Positions 22,401 through 34,371 of a stretch of DNA of 64,000 nucleotides are shown here, one piece after another. Where the stretch lies: contig NW_023602073.1 of assembly GCF_014898055.3 (NCBI RefSeq), forward strand, positions 85,664,678 to 85,728,677. The letters run 5' to 3'. Both the position numbers and the translations under genes were made by a program. The stretch's first letter is position 1, and every line of letters starts with the position of its first letter. Under the pieces are notes generated by a model. The model was not told the DNA's origin, searched no databases, and saw only the letters and a list, made by a program, of their open reading frames with translations. This DNA is from Talpa occidentalis (lineage: Eukaryota; Chordata; Mammalia; Eulipotyphla; Talpidae).

Positions 22401-24198
22401 TCGCTTAATTTGATGTGGGAGACTTGCATTCTAAAAACTAAGATATTTGGGGCAATGAATAGATACACTGTGAAGTACATCTAATGGTTTTCTATTAGCA
22501 ATAAGAATGAAATAATCAACTTGTAACATGGCATAATGGTTCATAAACCTTCACAAAATTTCTAGGCAAACAGGTTTAGTGCATATTTATCATGATTTTC
22601 CTGTGATATACTCTCTTCTTTACCAAACCTGCTAATCATTAATATTTTTTTCCTCTATATTTAATCTAAGTTAAATGTTTTCTATTTTGGTTGGAATGGC
22701 TTTTGTTTTAAATTGTAGCGATTATTCTGACTGTGTCTAAGAATGGCCATTGAATTATGGATTCATCTCACACAGATATAGGAAATTAAACCAAACAAGA
22801 TAATGACAGCAGTTTTATTCAGTAATAACTGGTCTTTGTGCTGCAGTGGTACCTTCCAGAGTTCAGTGTTGAGGACAGTTCTGACAGAGCTGGCAACTTA
22901 GAGTACATTTTGATTTGATTTTCAATGTTAGAGTTAAAATATTCAAGTGGCACTAGAACACAGGTCTTCTATGACTGAACAGATAAATGAGATCAAGATG
23001 ATCTCCCCCAGTATACTTTACTTTAAGAAATTTAAGTAGCTTCAGAAGCCAAGCTCATGATGTTAGCACATTTAATTAATTAAAGACAGTTGAGAATTCA
23101 AAAGAGAAGACAGAGAGGAAAATGACACAATGATCCACTCACCCCTCAATACATTTGAATCTTGTCTTAAATTAAGCAGATTGAATGGGTTGTGTAGAAA
23201 GTAGTTGCTCCTGACATAGTAAGTTAGAACTAACTTGCTCCTTTTCTCCTTAGTAAATACAATGCATTGCTTTATCCTGGAGTGGCCCTGAAATCCAGAA
23301 GCAGAACAGTTGCATGATTGGCAAACATCCTGAATGATTGAGATGGTTTCAATGAAAAATGTCAAATCCTCCCCTGGGAGTGCCTGTGATGCAGTTGTGT
23401 GGGCAATAGCAGGATTGGGCTGGGCTGAAAGGGGGTCAGCAAAGAGCCAGACAGATGTCAGGGTCTGAATTAAGCCAGTGATTTGGGAGCCAGGAGATGA
23501 AAACTAGGGAGTCAGTATTTTAATGTGGCCAAGAACAAGATGGAGATCAGGAAGCCAGGACATCAACTAGGGTCAGGGAGAAATAATTATGTCTAGAAGG
23601 TAAAGGATGGAAGAATGAGAAGTTCATTAGTTCAGATCACTTATAGATCTGGTATAGCACAAGCAAGTGTAAGTAAGAATGAAGCCATTTATGGTCTTTT
23701 ATACTTCTGTGTCTGTCAAGGTTGGGCTTGTAATAGTTTACAAAGTAACCCAAGGTACTAGGGTGATGTGGTCTGTTCAGAATTCCAGCTTCTACTTACC
23801 AGTTGTGTGCACAAACCAAGTAATATCCATAAAACTCTACCTACTAATTGGGATGCTGTGGTCCACATTCTATGGGTCTACTGAAAGTGTGTTCATTTTT
23901 GGATAATTCATCTGTACACTTAATAGTTACATTATACATTTAACAGTTATACTGATTAATAATAACACTTGGCAATCTATAATACTTTTCTAATTATACA
24001 GTATGTATCAATAGGATATTTACTTGAATATGTGTGTTTGTACATATTAGCAGGTAGTAGAAACTCTGGTGATTAATAAAATGAAATATGAAGCAGGGAG
24101 CAGCATCTGTAGATTCCTGATAGAGTCACAAATTTGAGCAATTCTTTAAATTTGGTTGTACTCAACCAAACTTGCTTGGCTATGATCATTTTTTTCCT
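22401..24198. other. No gene seen
   Basis: Unassigned sequence. Short reading frames at 23072-23365 (minus) and 23679-23906 (plus) have no motif or domain that I recognise. Confidence 0.5.
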
Positions 24199-24815
24199 TT
24201 TTTACTGAGGTAAAATTAGTTTACAACATTGTATAGGCTTTAGGAGTACATTTCTCACCTTTGAAATTTCATATCTCACCATGCCCACCATCAAATATCC
24301 AGTCACCACCAACTACCAACCAGTTGGCCCTCTCTATCCATTCCCCCCCTACCCCCGCTTTTCCATTCTGGTAACCATTATTCTGTTGCTAAAGTCTAAG
24401 AGTTTGTTTTTGTTTTGTTAGTGCTTTACATCCCCCCCCCACCATAATAATCTCCAAATGAGTGAAATCATATATTTGTATTTTTCCTTTGACTTATTTC
24501 ACTTAGCATAATCTCCCAGTTCTACTCACATTGTTGCAAATAACAAAAAGTCATCTCTTTTAATAGCTGAGTAGTATTCTATTATGCAAATATACCACCT
24601 CATCTTAATCTACTGCTCTGCCTTGGGCACTTAAGTTGTTTTCATAACTTGGCTATTGAAAATAGTGCTGTAATGAATATAGAGTTGCATATATCCCTTC
24701 AAATTAGTGATTTTGTATTCTTTGGGTGGATATTTAGGGGTGGAATTTTTTGATCATATGGTAGATCTGTTTTTAATATTTTGAGATGTCTCCATACTGT
24801 TCTCCATAGGGGCTT
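24199..24815 (-). mobile_element. Old L1 3' end, first of two (reverse)
   Basis: The plus strand begins with 'ttactgaggtaaaattagtt' (L1 3' end reversed) and runs through 'aatgagtgaaatcatatatt', 'gggcacttaagttgttttca' and 'tttgggtggatatttagggg' to about 24815. The same ORF2 segment appears again from 24835, so this is a separate insertion from the next fragment. Confidence 0.85.
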
Positions 24816-25442
24816 GGCCTATCACATCCTTTTGATTCAATTATCTAACATTGGGCACTTAGGTTGTTTCAATGCCCTAGCTATTGTAAATAAGGTTGCT
24901 AAAAACATTATCATGCATATAATATTTTGAGCTGAGGGTTTCATATTCTTGGAATAGATACCTAAGATTCCGATTGCTAGGCCTTATGGTATTTCCATTT
25001 TTAGTTTTTTAAGGTAAACTGAAATCACATTCCAATATGGCTGTACCAGTTTACATTTCCACCAACAGTAAAATAGAATTTCTTTTCCTCCACATCCTCA
25101 CCAGCACTTATTCGGGGCTTTTTAATGTGTGCCATTCTCACAGGCATGAGATGATATCTCCTTGTGATTTAGATCTGCCTCTCCCTTATTAAAAGTGATG
25201 ATGAACCTTTTTCCTCTTTATTTATTGGTTTTCTGGTATCCTCTTTGGTGAACTGTCTGTTTGTATCTGTTTCCCGTTTATTGGGTTGTTTGCCTTTTTA
25301 TTGTTAAATTGAATGAGTTTTTTTTTTATATCTTGGATATTAACCCCTTGTCAGTTGTAGGTAATTTATAAATATTTTTCCCCATTCAATGGGATGTCTC
25401 TTTAATCTATTATCTTTCACTGTTTAAAAGTTTTTTGATTTG

Positions 25443-25719
25443 GGCCTCCCCTGGTGGCACAGGCGGTTGAGCGCAGCGCTGAAGCTGTCTGCAGCCTCTG
25501 CAGCGTGGGTTTGATCCCGGCCAGCCTTTGAGAATCCCACATGGTGCGGCAGACCTCTCCTGTCTCACCTGCTGCTCTCCTCAACTCCCCTCAGCAGTGT
25601 ATATCACTGAGTCTGCCTTTTCTGTTCCCTGCTCTGTCTCTGGTGAATTCTCTCACCCTTCTGCATGTCTGACCTGTATCCCAGTTCTTGTATGAATGAA
25701 TAAATAAATCTTTAAAAAG
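25443..25719 (+). mobile_element. tRNA-derived T+ SINE, copy 5 (forward), inside L1
   Basis: The head reads GGCCTCCCCTGGTGGCACAGGCGGTTGAGCGCAG in pieces, with a recognisable A box. The B box is ggtttgatccc. The tail has aataaataaatcttt. A 14-bp TSD, agttttttgatttg, is at 25429-25442 and 25720-25733. Confidence 0.94.
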
Positions 25720-25854
25720 AGTTTTTTGATTTGAGGTAATCCCAATTGTTTATTTTTGCTTTTATTTCCCTTGCCACAGGGATTGAGTATCCAAAAACAT
25801 CTTTATCATAGGTGTCATGAAATGTGTCTCTTCTTTCTCTCTGTGTTACTTCTT

Positions 25855-26132
25855 TTTTTTTTAAAGATTTATTTATTTGTTTATTTATTTATACAAGCAC
25901 TGGGTACAGTCAGAAGCGCAGGAGGGTGAGAGAATTCACCAGAGCCAGAGCAGGGAGCAGAGTAGGCAGAAGGACCGAAGTACACTGCTGAGGGGAGCAG
26001 CGCACAGAGGTCTGTGCGCCATGTGGGACCCTCCTCCGGTGGCTGGGGAGCAGCCGGGGATCGAACCGGCGCTGCAGAGGCTGCAGGCAGCTTCGCAACC
26101 CAGCGCTCAACCGCTGCGCCACCGGGGAGGCC
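25855..26132 (-). mobile_element. tRNA-derived T+ SINE, copy 6 (reverse), inside RPL23A retrocopy tail
   Basis: A perfect 16-bp TSD, ctctgtgttacttctt, lies at 25839-25854 and 26133-26148. The minus strand shows an intact head (GGCCTCCCCGGTGGCGCAGCG), an A box and a canonical B box (plus strand gggatcgaacc near 26057-26067). The tail is TTTA-rich on the plus strand. Tail type 'acaagcactgggtacagtcag' defines the younger-looking subgroup also seen at 33411, 34372, 57097 and 60633. Confidence 0.96.
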
Positions 26133-26149
26133 CTCTGTGTTACTTCTTT

Positions 26150-26638
26150 ATGGTGAAAAAATTTGTATTTAGAATTGGCCAGCTGGATTCAGTTTAGATG
26201 ACCCCAATCTTGTTGGCAACATCTAAAGCATCATAGCTAAGAGCCAGTTAAATATATGCCTCTTTCCATCAAGTCTGATTATGGTGTTGGCCTTGTCAGT
26301 GTCATAGAGCTTCTTTACAGCCTGTTTGATCTGTGTTTGTTGGCCTTGCTATCCACAGTGAACTCAAGTGTGTTGCTGTCTTTTCTCTTCTTCACAACCA
26401 ACTTGGGACCAGGAAGAACTTGATGGCATAGTGATGAAGCTTGTTTCTCCTGGGGTGCTCTTATGAGGATATTTGGGTTATTGTCAGAGCCAAAGTATCT
26501 TGGGCTCTTGGAAGGTGAGTGACATGTGATCTTTGTTTTGTGACCGTGGACACCTTTCAGCACTGCTTTCTTGTCCTTTGAAACTTTCGCTTTTGCTTTG
26601 GGAAGATCAGGGCCTTCCTTCTTTGCTTTTGGCCTCAT
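26150..26638 (-). pseudogene. RPL23A: RPL23A processed pseudogene (large-subunit ribosomal protein uL23)
   Basis: The parent gene encodes a 60S ribosomal subunit protein of 156 residues. Here a minus-strand copy starts with ATG at 26638 (MRPKAKKEG, parent MAPKAKKEA) and shows KKAVLKGVH, FTVDSKANKH and, after a frame break near 26315, KQAVKKLYD. The final DALDVANKIG-like codons lie before a TAA at 26194-26196. The coding span is about 445 bp instead of 471, with substitutions, deletions and at least one frameshift. It is intronless and includes 3' UTR sequence to about 26150. A short ctctgtg match (25838-25844 and 26639-26645) may be its TSD. It lies in old L1 and is not expected to be functional. 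Confidence 0.95.
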
Positions 26639-27139
26639 CTCTGTGAAAAGCTATTTTATTGTTATAGGTGTTATATCTAAGTCTTCAATCAATTTAGAAT
26701 TTATTTATTTTTTGCATTGCATTAGAGTGATCTAACTTCATTCTTTTACATGTGGCTGTCTGTTTGACCAGCACCAGTTGTTAAAGAGACTCTCTTTCCC
26801 CCATTGTATGATCATGGTTCCTTTGTCATTAATTTAGTATTGATATATATGTGGATTTATTTCTGGACTTTTGATTCTGTTTCTTTGATCCATATGTATA
26901 TTTTTATTTCCATACCATATTGTTTAAATTATTGTTGCTTTATAGTATAGTTTAGAGCCAGATGATGCCTTCTTCCTTTTTTGATCAGGATTGCTTTTGC
27001 TATTTAAAGTTTTTCATGTTGTCATATAAATTTTAATCTTTCAAATGCAATTTCTTTGAAGTATGTGTGGCTACATTCAAATAAAACTTAAACAGTGCTT
27101 CAGATTTGGATCTTGGAAAGTTTGTTTACTGGTCAAAAT

Positions 27140-27420
27140 CATGTCTTTGTATTTTGAAATCTCTTGATGCTTCCCATTACAACAGAATGAAATTCAGTAT
27201 ATCTAGTCTGATATACAGCATCCTTTACAACTGGAACCCAGTCTATCATTCTACCATTATTTTAAAGGACACACCTCCCAAATGCTCTCTAGTATATTGT
27301 ATTGATCACATCTTGGGAAGGTTATCCCCTAAGAGTTGTTTATGGTTTTCAGTAGTCATTATATCCTGCTTCTCAACTAAACCAACATCTTTGCTGTGGC
27401 TAACACTGGCTTTTGACCAG
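27140..27420 (+). mobile_element. L2 LINE fragment (forward), tentative
   Basis: The order 'gatgcttcccattacaacag', 'aatgaaattcagtat', 'acagcatcctttacaactgg' and 'cacctcccaaatgctctcta' resembles the L2 region around 'cttcccattgccctcagaataaaatcc'. Strongly diverged, so moderate confidence. Confidence 0.45.
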
Positions 27421-29849
27421 GTATTTGATTCTTCAGGAATTGCCATGAAGTTTGATTTCTAATTCCCCAATCTTAGTAACCAAAAATATACATGTTGAAC
27501 TAATTGTCATCAGAAAATGGATACATAGAGGCATATCTGTATGTATGGGTTGTTTAAAAGATACAGACTACTATTTTTTAATATAAATTCTCAATTCTGA
27601 GTTATTAGGCATATTCCCTAACTTTTTGTTAGCACATATAAAATAGCAGCAAAGTTTCTTAAATATATAGCTGATGGAAAAGGAGTGAAGGACATAGTAC
27701 ATATACATTACTATCTTTGTTTCTAACCACGACATATTTTCAGTTCTGTCGGTAATCAAAACCACAATATAATTAGTGGTGATACAATGAAAGATAGATA
27801 ATTGAACAAAAATGTTAATAAACAAATTCATAGAATAGAAAAAAATGTTCTTTTGATTTAACACTTCTTAACTTTTGGGTGTTCATTTGTTCAATACATG
27901 AATGTTTATTACTGGATTACAGTGTTCTAAACATTGTCTGAAATGCTAGAGTATATGGAAATTAAAGGTGCTTTGAATAAATACCTATGATCACTATTTC
28001 AGTTATCAGTTCAAAAACATTGAAACATCTGCCTCAGTCTGAACCTTTGACTCTATTTTGGGTGTGATTTTTTTGTGGTGAGATAATGTTGGGGGTTAGG
28101 ATTAAAGTGCTATCTTGTGTGGAAAAACACTTAAAGATGTTGTTGTTGTTATTTCCACAGAGTAGTCCTCAGAGTTCTGTTTGATTCAATGCTTTTTGTC
28201 AGTCAGCTTCGCAATGTTAATGTCTCTACCAGACCAAAATGATCTGTCATCCTCTAGAATACTAGCCAAATTTAATTCAAATTAATTCTGAAATGAAAGA
28301 TGACACATTTAATCAAGGCAAATGCATTGGTGGCTATTTCAAAATATATTTTTAAAAGTGACTTCACCAACCAAATGTGTCTCTACAAAAAGAGCCAGAT
28401 CTTAAAGAAATCATCTGTATATAGCAAACTTGGGTGGCTCCTAGAAGGAGCCATCCAGTGCCACATGGATTGGGTTGTCTCCCTCATTCTTTGACCAAGG
28501 ATGGCTCAGGACAGTGTACCTTACCCTACCCTGAAGTGGAAACTCTAGTAAAATTTCAGTCCTGGTGATTATAGAAGAGTTCTGGGTATGGTTTCTCTCT
28601 TTCCTGGAGTTCAACTTTCTTGGGAGGCCTTTCCTGATGGCCATTGAATTGACAGCCTAATTATCTGGCTTCAGAAAATCTAGGTTCAGACTTGCAGATC
28701 ATTTCTCACTGCTCTGGGTGTGGATAAATGCCCTCTTTCCCAGACCTCTTTTTGTTCTGGTATGTTCTGTATAGCTTTCCTTGCTTTAAAGTGGGAGCAG
28801 CTCACATTTGGTCTAAGACATATCCTCTTCAAAAGCATACATTTTGAGAAAGTCACTTTTTCCTTTCTTTATATCTTTCTAAAGTGGTATAGAAGGAGTT
28901 GACCTTAGCACAATGTCTCTTTGTGTTGGAGTTCTAGGTATCTTTCTTTATTTTAGAACTGTAAAAATAGTGTGAATTTTTCTGAAGTCAGCATATGGTG
29001 TGGGTGTCAGGAATTACATTTTTTATTTATTGTACACTTGTTTGCTTGTATTTAAATAAAGGCATATTTATAGAAGGGCAACCATTTAATAAGAATTCAA
29101 GTGACCATAAATCTGAAACAAGCAGAATTCGTCTCTCTTGCCATCACTACTGTTATAGTCAGGGGTAAGTTAGAGGTTGAGCAGGATGAATGGGACAAGA
29201 CTAAGAACAAGAATCCATGGTCCATTATGTTTAATTAAGGTAACTGGTCTGGATGACAGCCGTCTAGAGGTCCAAACTGTGCTAATCTGTGCCACGGTTG
29301 CACCCATGCTTAGCACATAGTATTGTCCGGGCATTGTCAGTTAGTAAAATCAGAGTGCAGGTGATCTAGACCAAGAGAGCCCAGCAGCAACACATGCTGG
29401 AAGTCAATGATGTGGATATGGAGGTCAGGAAAGGGAATCTGGTTATTGTGAAGCCCAGCATATTGTCAGTGTGAGGAGTGAATTCCTTGAAACTCAGGGG
29501 GCAGGTATAGTTTTTTTCTGTGGCCTTTATAGCACACTGGTAAATAAGAGGTACTCATTACTTTGCTGTTAAATGATAAAAGCAGCTAGAGACCAAGTTT
29601 CTGTTGGGCTGCATATGAAACGATTTATTCAGAAACCGGATATATAGGGAGAAATTGAAATATAGAGTGCGAAGAAGAAAACAGAACTCTGGTTCTGGGT
29701 CAATTAAAGAATGAAGGGAGCATTCCTGCCCACCTGTGACTATGCAGGTGCCTCTCTTTTTCTTCCTCCTTTTCCTAATAAACCTGTCCTTTTAAAATTA
29801 AAAAAAAATAATTAAGACACAAGCGATACTATGAGTTCATTCATCCAGT
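27421..29849. other. No gene seen; unassigned sequence
   Basis: No recognisable repeat over most of the stretch. Near 29770-29815 a 'cctaataaacctgtcc' signal followed by an A-rich run looks like the 3' end of a retroposed RNA. Short reading frames here lack motifs. Confidence 0.45.
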
Positions 29850-30260
29850 AAATATTTATTGAGTCTCCACTTCTGTATCACATGTTACACTAGGTATGTA
29901 GGGAGCAGTGAACAATACAGACAAAGTTTCCTTGACAGTGCTTGGGCTCTATCAGGAAGACTTGCATTTGACAAATAAATAACCACTAATAACACATGCT
30001 TAGAAGACATGCGTGAGTGTATAATAGTGGTGCTTGAAAGGGGGTGATGGGGAGCAGGGTATCTTCTTCAAGTGACATTTAATCTGGTTCTTACAGAGAG
30101 TAGTGGTTAGATGAAGAAGAGGTCTGTTAACTAGAGGAAGCACTGTGTGCAAAGATGATGAGGTGGACAGGAATTTTGCTTTTATTACAAACTGAAGGAA
30201 GTGAGTGTGGAAATGAGTGATGAGAAGAGTAGAATGAAGTGAAGCAAGAGAGGTAGGCAG
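29850..30260 (-). mobile_element. L2 LINE 3' fragment (reverse)
   Basis: The plus strand starts with 'agtaaatatttattgagtct', the reverse of the L2 3' end. It continues with 'ggagcagtgaacaatacaga', 'caagtgacatttaatctgg' and 'tgtgtgcaaagatgatgagg', the L2 order read backwards. Confidence 0.75.
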
Positions 30261-31249
30261 AAGCTTGCAAATTACTCTAAGTCCACATTGTATTGTTCCA
30301 CAATATTGTCACACAAACTAACTTGTATTAATTCGGCTCCTTCTGTTTGCAAGTATGAATTAAGAAGAGAAAAGGGAATTACTGTAAGTATGATATTGGG
30401 TTGATTTGTAGACAAAAGGAAGCTGAACAGCCAAGCATTATGTCAGGCAGAGGCCAGGTAGTTCTAGGGATCTCGGTAGCTAATGTTGTGTGGCTTGTAC
30501 TGTCCTTAAATTTGAGAAGATTCCCCTGTCATAGGACCTATCCTTGGAGGACCCTTTTTTGGCCTCTCTCCAGCTGTTCCCCTCTCCATAGATCCAGGGG
30601 TTGTCAGGGCTAAGGGTAAATGCCTACCCAGAGCTCACATCCACCCTTCTAGACTCTACCCAAGCAATCAGGGATTTGGGACTTTCCTGCACATAAAATC
30701 ATAAGCCTGCTTTTGGGAATTATGTAGACCTCTTTCTTCAAGTAAAGCACTCTCTGTTAAAAGAGAAATCTTGGAAACAGCCATTTGAGGGACTAATGAC
30801 TAGAGATAGGACCTTCAGCTGAGATTACAGTGTCTAACACTGGTAACAACACATGGCTGATACTGAATGATTGGGGGGTATAGTGACTTGCCACAAAAGG
30901 CCATTAAAGGGTCAGGTGGAGCCACAGATGGAAAAAGGAGGGCATTTGCCTTAGAACTTTCAGGAATCTGAAAATTCTAAACATGATCTTAGTTTATAAC
31001 TTTTAAATATTTAGATATATTTTGTGGATCCCATTTTTACATCTCATCCTTGGTTGACCTGCAACTTTTAGGGATGGCTCTGGTTGTGGACCCTTTCCAG
31101 ATCTTATATCAAGGTTGACTCTGGAAGTAACTATGCTTTCTATGCCTCTTTCTAAGGTTTCAGGTTGCCAGGAAAGCAAATTTGCAGTGCCACATGGAAT
31201 AGACATGAGGATTAGAAGAAAATTTTATCTACTTCTACGGGTGTATGCT
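30261..31249. other. No gene seen
   Basis: Unassigned sequence between two L2-like pieces. The reading frame at 30401-30613 has no recognisable domain. Confidence 0.45.
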
Positions 31250-31475
31250 TTAGGAGTTTATTCTGAGACTCTTAGAAACATTGACAGTAATAAGCAGGAG
31301 AGTGACATGATTGGTTTTTATTTTTAGAAAGGATTCCACTGACTTCAGTATAGAGAATGGACTGAAAAGGGCTGAGAGTGGCTGCTGTGAGAGCTCCTAA
31401 GAAGTTGCCAGTGAGAGATGATATTTGTTTGGACAAGACTTGCATGGTGACAGTGTGCATGGAAAGATTTTATCA
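31250..31475 (-). mobile_element. L2 LINE fragment (reverse)
   Basis: Contains 'aagcaggagagtgacatgat', 'agagaatggactgaaaaggg' and 'gagagatgatatttg', which match the L2 reverse-order segment 'gagtgacatgatc...gagaatggattg...gagagatgatgg'. It may be the continuation of the L2 at 29850-30260 after an insertion or rearrangement. Confidence 0.65.
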
Positions 31476-31639
31476 GTGATATGTTCAGAGCTCGCTGAAT
31501 CATTGATTGCAGAGAGTGAAGAGGACAGCAATGCTAGGGATTAATCCTAACTTTCGGGCTTGGGAAAGATGACCCATTAGTAAAAGGCAGAGCTATATGT
31601 TTTGAACTCACTCCAACTAGAGTCCCTACCACTTCAGCT

Positions 31640-32130
31640 AAATCCACCTTGTCAACTCACCAGTGATTTCCTTGTGGTCACAATCAGTGGTGAATTCTTG
31701 TCTTCATCTTACCCTTGTTCTGGAAGCATTGGATAGAGCCAGTCATTCTTTTCTTGAGACACTTTCCATCGATACCGTCATCTCACCAACTGCTACTTCC
31801 TAGTCTCGTTTATTGGATCTCTCTCATCTTTGAAACTTTAAAGGTTAGAGACACTCCAAAGATTGAGTCCTTGGGATAATTTCTCTTCTTTATTTACTTA
31901 TTCCCTAGGTACATTCTTGTAGTCCCTGGCTTTAAGTTCACCTCTTCACTGACTGCTCCTCCTGACCTCTCCCCTGAACCCCACACACAGTCTTCACTTC
32001 TCTGTCCAAAAGAGATGTTTCCACAGTTGTCTCTTCCATTACTTGTATGATAGCTCTAATCTTCCAGTTCAGTTTTTATGTAAAAATATTCTTTTAGATT
32101 CTGCAAATTTCTTCTGCCCAACAATTTAAT
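31640..32130 (+). mobile_element. L2 LINE fragment (forward)
   Basis: Matches L2 forward text in order: 'gattgagtccttgggataat', 'ttctcttctttatttactta', 'tggctttaagttcacctctt', 'gacctctcccctgaacccca' and 'ctctgtccaaaagagatg'. It is opposite in orientation to the two L2 pieces on its left. Confidence 0.65.
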
Positions 32131-33393
32131 TCCTTAGTTACTTAATGGCTTTGTCCTTCCTGACTCTCTAGCTTAAAAGCACCATGTTTGTCTTTTTTCT
32201 AAAGGTGGCTTTTGTGACTTTTGCAACTTAAAGAGTATGACTGCTAATTTGTGCTTTCCTAGTTTAAACATTTTAATGACTAGAGTATACACACAAACAT
32301 AAAATCCAGGAAAGTCATATCTATTTTTAATACCACTTGATTATACTTTCCTTACCAGAAGTTATTTTATATGATTTGCATTTGCTTAATGTGATCTCTA
32401 ATTTTATTGCTGACGTTAACATTCACTGGAATCATTAATGAAAGTCATACTACTATGTAGTTGTAGTTTTCTGGAAAAAAGTGTATGGGAAAAGGGTATG
32501 ACAAAACAGGCGTTGATGAAATCTCAGCCATTTTCCACCAAGATTAATTCATTTTAGTATTAATGATGTTAAAAGTTTCTTTATTAGATTTTCAAACATT
32601 CTTTCTTTTACCTTTGGCAGTTTGCTTCTTTCTCTCTAATTTGCATTTTTCCTTTCAGATTCAATGTTTCCTTACTGCTAATGTATTGAAGTTTTGCAAA
32701 GTATTCATACCTTATAACCTTTTTCATGACCACCTTAATCTAGTACTGTGGCTGAGGAAAAAAAAGTTGAAAGCGATGTTTTCCAAAATATGGCTGAGTC
32801 TTTTTAGTCCTGTGTGGGTTGGCTGAGCCTACAGTGATGTCTAGTTGAAACATTAATAATTTTGTGTCTTCCAATGGATCAAATTAAGAAAAAAAAAGCA
32901 ACAATCAAAACCACAAATCTTCCCATGCCCCATTTGATGTTCCATTCTTATAAGGATGAGTAAAAACTTTAATAAGACTGCAAAAGAACCATACATTCCC
33001 TGTCCACCTGTGTGTATGAGCAAAACTGTGAGGTTGCTTTAACTTATTTCATGGCCACAAACATTTTTGCACACCCATCTCAAGCACTGGTTTCTTTTGT
33101 GATTTGGGTCCAGGGATCAGGGTCCTGTCATATCTACTGGATTTATTCTCTGAGGCCACTACCACACTAGTTTGGGCCAATGTAAATCCTGATCACTGTG
33201 CCAGAGACTTGACAAATATCAAGTTCAAACTGTAAATTTCTTTGTATATGTTTATTTTGCAGAAATATTGGCATGGTATTTCAGGCTCAAGTATGTTATT
33301 GGTTATATAGTTTTGGTTTATTTTAGTGGAGAAAATTATTGAATACTTATATATAATAGATAATTTAGAAAATTTCCATTATAATTTTCAGTT
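32131..33393. other. No gene seen
   Basis: Unassigned AT-rich sequence. The reading frame 32563-32826 is low complexity, rich in Phe and Leu, and has no motif. Confidence 0.5.
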
Positions 33394-33410
33394 GATATCC
33401 ATGTGCACTT

Positions 33411-33673
33411 TTTTTTTTTTTAAAGATTTATTTATTTATCCATACAAACACTGGGTACAGTCAGAAGCTCGGGAGGGTGAGAGAATTCACCAGAGCCAGA
33501 GCGGGGAACAGAACAGGCAGACTGAGAAAACAAACTGCTGAGGGGAGCAGCAGGCGTGGCAGGAAGACGCCATGTGGGACCCTCACCTGTGGCCAGGGAT
33601 CGAACCTGCTCTGCAGAGGCTGCGGGTAGCTTTGCAGCCCAGTGCTCAACTGCTGCGCCACCAGGGAAGGCCC
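33411..33673 (-). mobile_element. tRNA-derived T+ SINE, copy 7 (reverse)
   Basis: TSD of 17 bp with one mismatch: gatatccatgtgcactt (33394-33410) and gatatccatgtgctctt (33674-33690). The minus strand head is GGCCTTCCCTGGTGGCGCAGCAG, with B box ggttcgatccc (plus strand gggatcgaacc, 33597-33607). It belongs to the 'acactgggtacagtcag' subgroup. Confidence 0.95.
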
Positions 33674-33690
33674 GATATCCATGTGCTCTT

Positions 33691-34354
33691 AACACAAAAA
33701 TATTTTGCCTTTAAGCTCTTCTGTTTTCTAATATAGGCACATTTTTATCAGGAGAACTTAAAAAAAAAATGAACTATTACATAAGCATTATGAAAAGTAG
33801 TCAGAATATGTATACCTATTTGTTGTCAGAGATAAGATAATTCAGTGAGGCACCTGTAAAATTTTGTTAAAGGTCAATTTCATTTCTCAGTCATCAAATG
33901 AAGTTTGAATCTCATTTTCCAAATGACTTGCTTTCTTAGAATATTTAATGTCTAATTAATGTTGTCATTTAAATAAAGATGAAGTTTTACTTTTGTAATT
34001 CCATTCCAGTATTGATTACAGAGTTCTGTTAGAAATGATAAATCTACAGCTTTAAACTTCTTCCTTCCTTCTGTCCTTTCTCCTACCCCTCCTTCTCCTT
34101 CTCTCTCTCCTTGAATTCTTTCTTCTCCCTGTCCCTCTGCTCCCTTCTCAGTTCTTTAGTTCCCTTCCATCTTCTATCTTTTCCTCTGAAGCCACCATTC
34201 TTCAGTTCATTATCTTCAGCCTATGAGCTTTCCAAGTGTGATTTGGTATCTACTCTTTGTTATGCCTTTTATTTGAAACACACTTTTAAAAATTTCCTTC
34301 TCTTTCTTTTCTTTATCCCTTATATATGGAAACTATTCAACCTAGAAATTCTCC
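33691..34354. other. No gene seen; pyrimidine-rich stretch
   Basis: A C/T-rich stretch at about 34055-34200 is open in one frame because of composition. No exon signal recognised. Confidence 0.5.
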
Positions 34355-34371
34355 ATAAAACAAATATTGTT

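Larger units (their letters stand above)
24835..27065 (-). mobile_element. Old L1, second fragment (reverse), host of nested insertions
   Basis: Restarts at 'gggcacttaggttgtttcaa', repeating the ORF2 C-terminal segment of the neighbour. It continues toward the L1 5' side through 'ccattctcacaggcatgag', 'tcttggatattaaccccttg', 'cccaattgtttatttttgc' and, after interruptions, 'gaccagcaccagttgttaaa', 'catggttcctttgtcattaa' and 'gatcaggattgcttttgcta'. Two SINEs and an RPL23A retrocopy interrupt it. Confidence 0.85.

Noticed and set aside
26194..26638. Functional RPL23A gene
   Set aside because: Intronless, shortened, with substitutions in conserved stretches and at least one frameshift; it is a processed pseudogene.
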